From Ottelia alismoides (taxonomy: Eukaryota; Streptophyta; Magnoliopsida; Alismatales; Hydrocharitaceae), in assembly GCA_037367405.1 (NCBI GenBank), contig JAZKJV010011400.1:7810501-7874500 (forward strand): a stretch of DNA of 64,000 bases, given 5' to 3'. The position numbers were made by a program, and so were the translations under genes. A model generated the notes under the pieces. The model saw nothing but the letters and a program-made list of their open reading frames with translations, was not told where the DNA came from and ran no database searches. The stretch's first letter is position 1. Each line of letters starts with the position of its first letter. Of this stretch, positions 58,155 through 64,000 are shown piece by piece.

Positions 58155-58450
58155 TGTTGTTTCCCACCCAGGAGTTTCGAGGCCTTGGTCCGTACTTCAT
58201 CGAGCCAAACGGCATCAGCACGGCGCTGGTACTCGGAGGCAATTGCAGTCGCCTCTTCACTAACTTGTTGTTGACGAAGAGTGGTTTGACGAGTTGGTTG
58301 TGCCTGCCCTTGAGTAAGCATGGGCACAGGTGAAGCTTGCTTGATTTGCTCTGGGTCGCGTTTCTTCATGGGAAGCAGAGCAACCGCGAGCAAGACAACG
58401 ACTAGCAGGATGGCAATAGGTAGTAACATGTTTGTTTTGAACCTCAGCAT
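58151..58450 (-). CDS. Small single-pass membrane protein
   Basis: 99 residues: short basic N-terminus, one transmembrane helix (LLPIAILLVVVLLAVALLP), then a hydrophilic Gln-rich, helical domain (QQQVSEEATAIASEYQRRADAVW). The topology resembles an i-spanin or phage membrane accessory protein, but no lysozyme is visible nearby. Confidence 0.72.
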   Translation of the reverse strand: MLRFKTNMLLPIAILLVVVLLAVALLPMKKRDPEQIKQASPVPMLTQGQAQPTRQTTLRQQQVSEEATAIASEYQRRADAVWLDEVRTKASKLLGGKQQ

Positions 58451-58477
58451 GGAAGATGGATTGGCTTAAGGGAACGC

Positions 58478-59512
58478 TTAGCTAACGCCGCGTTTGACGA
58501 TAATGAAGACGATCAACACAGCAGCTATTCCAATGAGCGCGATGGTGGCGATCTCGCCAGCCGATAGCCACATCAATGCGTTTCGCGTGTCTGCCGCATC
58601 GTTGAACAGATCTCGAACTCGATTGAAGGGTCGACGATCATCGGGTTCAGGTTTGGGACAGTAGCCGTCCAGGCAATCCTCTGCAGACAGATAGAGCGTT
58701 GGTGTGATGGCATCGTCCCAGGAGTAACCCCGAGTCTTTACTGCACCGGTCTTTTGAGCTTGCTTCGCTTGGTTGTAAAGCGTGTAGCCATGCTTGAGGT
58801 CCGAGAACAACTCTTCGGCAGAGCCTGGAATCATCGACCTGCCAGCAGCATGGACGTGGCCGCCTGTTTCGTCTTGAAACAGCACTACTGGAAACTGGCT
58901 CGGTGGTACCAAATCGGCGAAGCGGGTTTTGTAGATGGCGTTATCAGCCGTATAGACCTGAAACTCGCAGCTTTCCTTTAGTGCAACCAATTGCTTGTTC
59001 TCGACAAACCATCGCTGCAGCGATTTGCTCGTCGCATCGTTGCCGACGAACAATGCCAACTGGTAGGTCTTTTTGGGTGGAGGCGTCGCTGGCGCACTCG
59101 CTGGCGTTACCGAAGGTGTTGCAGGTGCTGGCGTCGGTGTCGAAAAGTTCGGCTGTGTAACTGTTGCCGGCACCGTGTTGGGCAGAACGTTGGGTCTCAC
59201 CGCTGGAGGCTGCACATTGATTGGAGCCGGATTGACAATCTGTGGCTGACAATTCGGCGTGCAATTGCGAATCTGCTGCTTGATCTCGCCTTGCGCTTGT
59301 AGATTCACAGACTGTGGTTCTTGCAATCGCTGAATGGCTGTCGAACTGGGAGCCGACGGATGATAGCTCGGCACGGTCCACGTTTGCTCGTGAACAGCAT
59401 GCGTCGGTCGATCATGCAAGACAGCGAATACAAGGCCCAATAAGATCGCGTGGATGATGGCCACCACGATCAGACCTAGACTTAAGCGAATTCGAACGGA
59501 ATCGTTGATCAT
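58478..59512 (-). CDS. Two-TM protein with Pro-rich linker and thioredoxin-like central domain
   Basis: 344 residues. N-terminal helix ~8-32 (LSLGLIVVAIIHAILLGLVFAVL), a Pro/Thr/Ala/Gln-rich linker ~45-150, a central domain ~150-260 (YQLALFVGNDATSKSLQRWF, FPVVLFQDETGGHVHAAGRS) with a thioredoxin-like outline and the typical proline before a strand but no CxxC, and a C-terminal helix ~318-340. Function unknown. It lies among other membrane genes of the phage. Confidence 0.7.
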   Translation of the reverse strand: MINDSVRIRLSLGLIVVAIIHAILLGLVFAVLHDRPTHAVHEQTWTVPSYHPSAPSSTAIQRLQEPQSVNLQAQGEIKQQIRNCTPNCQPQIVNPAPINVQPPAVRPNVLPNTVPATVTQPNFSTPTPAPATPSVTPASAPATPPPKKTYQLALFVGNDATSKSLQRWFVENKQLVALKESCEFQVYTADNAIYKTRFADLVPPSQFPVVLFQDETGGHVHAAGRSMIPGSAEELFSDLKHGYTLYNQAKQAQKTGAVKTRGYSWDDAITPTLYLSAEDCLDGYCPKPEPDDRRPFNRVRDLFNDAADTRNALMWLSAGEIATIALIGIAAVLIVFIIVKRGVS

Positions 59513-59517
59513 GGTGA

Positions 59518-60117
59518 TTACAGAACCTCATAGCTTTGGTAAGGCAGCGAGCTGCTTGGGTCGTTGAGAACGGTTAGGGCAAAGCCTCCATAGCCTGCCC
59601 AAAGGCGGATGAACTGTTCGCGAGGGGTAAGTTCAAAGCGTCCCGGGTAGTTGTTGTCGAGGATTGCAGCGTATTGCTTGCCATCTCGTTCGATCCAACC
59701 GACGAACGTGCAGCAATGCGCCGGCTTCCACCAGAGGATCGCACCGCGCCTCGTTGCGCTGGCCCAATCCAGGAAGCGAGGATCAGCCTTAAGCGTATAG
59801 CTGTAGTCAACGCCGGCTGCGTCGAGGCGATCACGAAGACGTGAATCCCACTCGCCATCGGCATAGGTTGCTCGCCAGCGTTCGCCAAGCTCATACTTGT
59901 TGAGCCAGCGCAGATGGTTCACCAGCGAGGCATGAACACAGCTGCCCTGGCCCAGCGAACCTGTCCAATTACGTTGATGTAGTTGCACCGGTAGGTTGGC
60001 TGGTGGTTGCTCCGGCTCAGGTGTTGGCAAGGCACGAACGTTGACGACGCCTGATTCGCAGCCCGCGAGTGAGAGCAGCATCAAGAAACATGCCGCGATT
60101 GATTGTCTATTCATCAT
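59518..60117 (-). CDS. Lipoprotein with papain/C39-like cysteine protease fold
   Basis: About 199 residues from ATG 60117. Lipobox: MMNRQSIAACFLMLLSLAGC. The domain has GQGSCVHASLVNHLRWL (Cys nucleophile preceded by a Gln), WWKPAHCCTFVGW (candidate His), and ILDNNYPGRFELTPREQFI (Asn/Asp), the C-H-N order of papain-like and C39-like peptidases. A longer frame from 60201 would bury the signal. A phage-encoded lipoprotein of this type could act on host envelope proteins or in superinfection exclusion (inference). Nothing is supported in 60118-60236. Confidence 0.68.
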   Translation of the reverse strand: MMNRQSIAACFLMLLSLAGCESGVVNVRALPTPEPEQPPANLPVQLHQRNWTGSLGQGSCVHASLVNHLRWLNKYELGERWRATYADGEWDSRLRDRLDAAGVDYSYTLKADPRFLDWASATRRGAILWWKPAHCCTFVGWIERDGKQYAAILDNNYPGRFELTPREQFIRLWAGYGGFALTVLNDPSSSLPYQSYEVL

Positions 60118-60236
60118 GTGGAACTCGTTTCTGTTTCTGTTCATCGTGACAACTAGCGCTGACCCGCAAACGCAAGGGTCGTTTGATGAGCCGAGGCCCA
60201 ACTCGTGCCCCTGGTGCGGATCAGCGATAGTTGTCG

Positions 60237-60566
60237 CTAACTCTTAAAAACCACCCACAGTCGCGAATTCGTTTGTGGTTTCGCTGCAACGAAGCGAATT
60301 GGCAGTCCACACATCGCCTTCATCGTGATGTAGCGCGGACTGGCGGGAATGAACAACTCGGATGCATAGCTTGCGAGCTGAACGTTCTCACCATTGGGTA
60401 AGCGTCCTTCGATGAGCCATGCCGATGGAACAGCTTGCGTTGCAATACAAAAGCAACTGCGATACTCACCCACTGATAGCCACTGGCTGACAAGGCCGTC
60501 GGTCATGCGTAGGGCCTGCGTATTGCGAGCTCGATCGATGGTTACTTTTGCAAGGGATGCGAACAT
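60237..60566 (-). CDS. Phage protein of unknown function
   Basis: 109 residues, no recognised domain; SVGEYRSCFCIATQAVPSAWLIEGRLPNGENVQLASYASELFIPASPRYITMKAM suggests a small beta fold. It starts one codon after the decoration protein stop (TAAATG). Position suggests a head-module gene. Confidence 0.65.
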   Translation of the reverse strand: MFASLAKVTIDRARNTQALRMTDGLVSQWLSVGEYRSCFCIATQAVPSAWLIEGRLPNGENVQLASYASELFIPASPRYITMKAMCGLPIRFVAAKPQTNSRLWVVFKS

Positions 60567-60920
60567 TTACTGACTCAAACGTAAACGGACCGTGAGTGTG
60601 CCTGGCGGCGCGGCTTCTATGGCTTTACCCATCATTGGATGGGCGTAAGCGTTCTTGACCACATGCCAACTGATCTGTGACCAGTAAAGGATCGTGCCAG
60701 CGGGTATGTTGGTGGTTGGATCTTTCACGACATCGAACACGCCACGAACCGTGATGCTGCCTCGTGAGCCTGCACTAATCCCAAACTTGGCAATACCCAC
60801 GAGCTTACCCACGACAACGATCGAACCTGCAGGCACATCGGCCTCAGGAACGAAGTCGACAGTCGCGCCTTCAGCAACGGAGATAGCTCCAGCGTTTATG
60901 ATTTGTGCGTTGTGGCTCAC
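60567..60920 (-). CDS. DUF2190 capsid decoration/cement protein (copy 2)
   Basis: 117 residues from a GTG start. AEGATVDFVPEADVPAGSIVVVGKLVGIAKFGISAGSRGSITVRGVFDV is the DUF2190 core; the C-terminal RLRLSQ matches its upstream neighbour. It has a ~15-residue insertion before the C-terminus (SQISWHVVKNAYAHPM). Confidence 0.85.
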   Translation of the reverse strand: MSHNAQIINAGAISVAEGATVDFVPEADVPAGSIVVVGKLVGIAKFGISAGSRGSITVRGVFDVVKDPTTNIPAGTILYWSQISWHVVKNAYAHPMMGKAIEAAPPGTLTVRLRLSQ

Positions 60921-60929
60921 GGCGTCTCA

Positions 60930-61259
60930 TCACTGGCTCAGGCGAACGCGAACAAAGGAATCGGTAGCGGCAGCATCATTTACGACTTTGCCGAGATACT
61001 TGGTGCCAACGTCGTCAGCCACGACGCTGCCATCCTCGTCAACGTAGACCTTAGTGCCGGCTTCAAACTCGATTGCCAGCGCTGAGTCTTTGGGAATGTC
61101 AAAGACGCCTTCCACAGCGAGTGAGCCGAGCGAGCCGGCTTTTATGTCGCGTTTGGTGATCCCGACTAGGTCGCCTTGAATCACGATCGATCCAACGGCA
61201 ACATCGACAGTGGGAGTGAAATCGACGGACTTACCGTCATGAACGAATTGAGCTTGCAT
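60930..61259 (-). CDS. DUF2190 capsid decoration/cement protein (copy 1)
   Basis: 109 residues. VDFTPTVDVAVGSIVIQGDLVGITKRDIKAGSLGSLAVEGVFDIPKDS and the ending VRVRLSQ match DUF2190. Such proteins bind the outside of the capsid lattice. It is immediately downstream of the capsid gene, as usual, and forms a tandem pair with the next gene. Confidence 0.88.
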   Translation of the reverse strand: MQAQFVHDGKSVDFTPTVDVAVGSIVIQGDLVGITKRDIKAGSLGSLAVEGVFDIPKDSALAIEFEAGTKVYVDEDGSVVADDVGTKYLGKVVNDAAATDSFVRVRLSQ

Positions 61260-61319
61260 GGATGATGTAGTCCTTCAGGACAGAGAATGGTTGATTTCAG
61301 AACGGTCAGTGAACGAGGC

Positions 61320-63353
61320 TTACTCGCCAGTGACCTTTATCGCGGCTCGTGGATCTTGCGAGTTCACGCCGAAGTCGATGTAAGAACGGAAGCCCATGCC
61401 GAGGACGTTTGGTGGCATTTCGACGCGCTCGATAACTGGCGTTCGCCGGCCATTGAGGAACACGATTTCGAACGCAGGCAGTACGTTTGGATTCGCGAAC
61501 AGATACCACGCTGAGCCGCTAGCACCTTGGTAGTAACTGTCAGACAAGTGCGGCGAGGAGATGACGCGATACTTGTTGCGGTGAGGGTTGTCCACCGGGA
61601 TCTTGGTCGGTGTCCCTTGAGCATCGATCATGAGCTGCGCTGAACCCATCAGCAGTTCCGCATCCGTTTCGAGTTCGACGGGAACGACCAGAAACTCGGG
61701 CCTAATGTTGATTGGCTTCTGGTCCTTAGCTTTGCTACCAGGTCCAGCCTTCTGTTTACGGAAGGTGGTCTTGGCAATGGTTAGCGACTCGGGACCGAAT
61801 TTTGTGTCAGGACCGGTGAGCAAGTTGCCATTGGCCGACGAGAAGAAGGAAGCGTTCCTGAGCAAGAGCGTGAAGAACAGATCGTCGATCGACTCACCTC
61901 CACTTCGTCCCATCTGACGTGGGATATCCATGAACGCGTTGAGATCATCGTTGATGATGTCTTGTCGAGTCAGCGCGAGGATCTGACCGTAAGTATCCGC
62001 CTTGTTGCTGTACTTCTGATCCGAAAGCTTGCCGTGCTTGAGCTCGCCATCAGGCGCGACCTTCTCGAAACCGCCCGTGCCGAGCAATCGATAGCGAGAA
62101 ATCTCCTTGAAGTCACTTACAGTCCCGATGCTGCACAGATCAAACGCAGCGATCGGCGTCGATTCATAAGCAGCCAAGAGCGTCTTGTTCATGACGTTCT
62201 CGAGGATGCCTGGAAGCGACATCGTCGAGAAACCGGCTCGAATCGTTGCAGTACCATCGCCGAACACGCGCGGAATGTCGTGGCCCTCCATTCGCGCGCA
62301 TTCAGCGACGAGTTCTCGAAGTCCGATGTGTCGAAGCGGATCGGCAGCGTTAAGCGTTCGCTCGCCATAAGCCTTGAGTAATTTGGTTTCATCAAGCCCA
62401 ACCGATAGGCAGCAAGCTGCCTCGAGAACTTCGCGTCGATACACTGGTTGGCTTGCCTGCTGATCAGGTGCCTTCGGTCGTTCGATTCTTAGCACTGCCA
62501 ACTCCGTTTTGGTAACACTCCAACCTTCTTCAATGGCGCGAGCTTCGATCTCGGTATGCTTGCCAGCACACACCTTGCGAATGCCGGCGATACGTTTCGA
62601 TTCAGTCGCGGCTTCGATACGCATCTTGGAAACTACTCCACTCGTTACAGATCGCTTGGGCTTCGTCCCCAAATCCAAGCTGGCGTTTACGGGATCGAGA
62701 TCCGAATCATCGGACTCAGTTGTGTCATCATCCGGCTGTTCGTTATCGACGTCCTCGTCATCGCCAGACTGCCCAGCTGCAATCCGAGCCTCGGTGTCAT
62801 CGTCGGCACCAAGCGCCACGAACGAGACTTCACCCAACGTCGACTTGCGAGCGATATACACAGGGCCTTTGAACTCGCGACTATTGGCGGTTGCGGTCTT
62901 GCCTTCAGGAATAAAGACAACCTTGTCAGCGTTGGCTCCAAGAGAAGCTTGCCAAGGGAATCCGTTCTCACTGGTGGCGATGACTTCCTGAGCCGTGTTG
63001 CCTACACCCGAGATCACGCCCGCGACTTCGAGGCGAGAATCATTCACCACGATGTCGTTGGTATGACCAACAATGCTCCCGCGATCGTGATCCTTCAGGA
63101 TCGGTCGCGCCTTTCGAGTCACTCGCATACCAGCCAAGTCAACGACTACCGGATATGGCCAACCGCCAAGCCGCATCGCGCCACCGGTGTAGGCGACCAT
63201 TGAGAATTTGCGTAGCGCAGGTTTGCCCTCTTCAGCGGTCTCGGCCGCTTGCAAATTGATCGAACTGGCATCGTCGCATACGATGCGCAGCGAGCTGGGT
63301 ACCGACTCGGCATCCACTTCACTCTGCTTGTGGGACTGTGTTGCCTTGGTCAT
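61320..63353 (-). CDS. Prohead protease fused to major capsid protein
   Basis: 677 residues. Residues ~45-190 form a prohead serine protease (ARPILKDHDRGSIVGHTN with the His, PWQASLGANADKVVFIP with the Ser, GEVSFVALGADDDTEARIAA). An acidic linker (DDEDVDNEQPDDDTTESDDSD) and a helical scaffold-like stretch (~225-300) follow. Residues ~330-677 are a Mu gpT-like/HK97-fold capsid (FGDGTATIRAGFSTMSLPGILENVMNKTLLAAYE, DFKEISRYRLLG, NPNVLPAFEIVFLNGRRTPVIE). One chain thus supplies protease, scaffold and capsid, with cleavage expected between them. It overlaps the portal gene by 35 nt. Confidence 0.9.
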   Translation of the reverse strand: MTKATQSHKQSEVDAESVPSSLRIVCDDASSINLQAAETAEEGKPALRKFSMVAYTGGAMRLGGWPYPVVVDLAGMRVTRKARPILKDHDRGSIVGHTNDIVVNDSRLEVAGVISGVGNTAQEVIATSENGFPWQASLGANADKVVFIPEGKTATANSREFKGPVYIARKSTLGEVSFVALGADDDTEARIAAGQSGDDEDVDNEQPDDDTTESDDSDLDPVNASLDLGTKPKRSVTSGVVSKMRIEAATESKRIAGIRKVCAGKHTEIEARAIEEGWSVTKTELAVLRIERPKAPDQQASQPVYRREVLEAACCLSVGLDETKLLKAYGERTLNAADPLRHIGLRELVAECARMEGHDIPRVFGDGTATIRAGFSTMSLPGILENVMNKTLLAAYESTPIAAFDLCSIGTVSDFKEISRYRLLGTGGFEKVAPDGELKHGKLSDQKYSNKADTYGQILALTRQDIINDDLNAFMDIPRQMGRSGGESIDDLFFTLLLRNASFFSSANGNLLTGPDTKFGPESLTIAKTTFRKQKAGPGSKAKDQKPINIRPEFLVVPVELETDAELLMGSAQLMIDAQGTPTKIPVDNPHRNKYRVISSPHLSDSYYQGASGSAWYLFANPNVLPAFEIVFLNGRRTPVIERVEMPPNVLGMGFRSYIDFGVNSQDPRAAIKVTGE

Positions 63354-64000
63354 CCGTTACATCTCCTGGAGAAAGTGAAGTTGAATTTGTCGAGAGTCCC
63401 AGTTCACGCATGAGCGAGACCTCTTTGGCGCGTTGTTTTAGTTCCGCCTCCCAATCACGCCCCTGCCTCGCGTATTCATGGGCCAGAGTTGTCGTATGAT
63501 TGGCGAGGCGGATTCGCTGGGCATTGGCCTCTTTGGCTGGGTCGACATGTTCATGTCCGTCCCAGAACCATTGATGCTCGAACGACGAGTCGAGAGCTCG
63601 AAGCGAGTTAGGCAGATAGCCTTCGATGAGAATCGCCTCGCGCAGCCATGCGTACAGAATGCGATCCAGAATGGTGCGAGCCATTTGCGATTGCTCGACA
63701 CGGATCGACTTGAAGTAGGTTTGATGATCGAGTCGCCCGGAGGCATAGTTGTAGCCCGAGCTATTGCCGGCAGCGACATTGAACGGCATGTTCAGACAAC
63801 GTGCGATCTCGTTGAGGATCTCGCGCTTGAACTCAGCGTAGGTCGTGGCTGGTTGTTCAGCGTGCATCTGAGCCATCTTCCAGCCGCCAGGCATCGTCAG
63901 CAGTGCTCGCTTCTCCAGTTCGATCGGCTCGAAAGGTTCAGCGGCATCCGCTTCGCCACCCGCCGGCGCATCGGTGTAAAGAATCCCTGCGAAATCAGCC
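63319..64000 (-). CDS. Lambda-type phage portal protein (N-terminus outside window)
   Basis: The frame is open to the right edge; about 227 C-terminal codons are present. EILNEIARCLNMPFNVAAGNSSGYNYASGRLDHQTYFKSI, FWDGHEHVDPAKEANAQRIRLANHTTTLAHEYARQGRDWEAELKQRAKE are conserved in the gpB family. The portal is the DNA entry channel at one capsid vertex. The large terminase gene would be expected just right of the window. Confidence 0.93.
   Translation of the reverse strand, partial: ADFAGILYTDAPAGGEADAAEPFEPIELEKRALLTMPGGWKMAQMHAEQPATTYAEFKREILNEIARCLNMPFNVAAGNSSGYNYASGRLDHQTYFKSIRVEQSQMARTILDRILYAWLREAILIEGYLPNSLRALDSSFEHQWFWDGHEHVDPAKEANAQRIRLANHTTTLAHEYARQGRDWEAELKQRAKEVSLMRELGLSTNSTSLSPGDVTDDQGNTVPQAE

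Larger units (their letters stand above)
35476..64000 (-). mobile_element. Tailed-phage genome or prophage (right end outside window)
   Basis: Reading leftward: portal, prohead protease-capsid, decoration, neck, tail tube, chaperone, tape measure, tail, glycosylation cassette, tRNA array, HNH, Y RNAs, TROVE. Nearly all genes are on one strand and many overlap by 1-4 nt. The structural order is that of a siphovirus with a Mu-like/lambda-like head module. The left boundary is drawn at the TROVE terminator but could lie at the recombinase cassette; no att repeat was found. Confidence 0.7.

Noticed and set aside
57985..58260. 91-codon minus-strand ORF
   Set aside because: Wrong frame; the 58-residue membrane protein at 57978-58154 has ATGA overlaps with both neighbours and better composition.

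Overview
The window looks like part of a planctomycete chromosome, most likely Pirellulales. The evidence is a DUF1501 protein, a 7,769-residue surface protein opening with a LEPR-XLL-like motif, a long-form ECF sigma factor, intergenic tracts of 7-nt repeats, and many starts without a strong Shine-Dalgarno sequence.

Layout. Positions 1-28,730 are ordinary chromosome: DUF1501 protein (cut by the left edge), ECF sigma factor, heptamer repeat tract, glycosylasparaginase-like Ntn hydrolase, the giant multidomain surface protein (4385-27694), tRNA-Asn and a DUF2809 membrane protein. From 28.8 to 35.3 kb is an accessory stretch: a macro-domain protein, a four-gene large-serine-recombinase cassette, an IS3-family insertion sequence and a DUF1963 protein. 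From 35.5 kb to the right edge almost everything is on the minus strand and reads as one tailed-phage genome or prophage: lambda-type portal (cut by the right edge), prohead protease/major capsid fusion, two DUF2190 decoration proteins, neck and tail genes, tail tube, tail chaperones, tape measure, a tail protein with a ~440-residue serine-rich tract, then a cassette of glycosyltransferases, a sulfotransferase fusion, a nucleotidyltransferase-fold protein, a radical SAM protein and a Pro/Trp/Tyr-rich small protein.

The most unusual part is 35.5-42.5 kb. It holds an array of 40 tRNA genes on one strand. Together they carry anticodons for all 20 amino acids and should read every sense codon by normal wobble. 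At its downstream end lies a Ro60/Rsr (TROVE) protein gene, and between array and TROVE gene I find five RNAs that look like bacterial Y RNAs. They share a closing helix, an internal loop with UGCC on one side and a CUUC-like strand on the other, and a GGANUACAU box. Three of them (A, B, C) carry a circularly permuted tRNA-like module: T arm first, then an acceptor stem closed by a loop (GCAA in the clearest case), then the D arm. The two short ones (D, E) lack a T arm. One short Y RNA lies directly in the 5' leader of the TROVE gene and the other starts 3 nt after a tRNA-Thr. An HNH nuclease gene sits in the same transcription unit, and a small IF-1-like OB-fold ORF sits in the middle of the array on the opposite strand.

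Working model (inference): the element carries a nearly self-sufficient decoding set plus a Ro60/Y-RNA module that may handle surveillance, repair or processing of those tRNAs. Its glycosylation cassette probably decorates the serine-rich tail protein encoded directly upstream.
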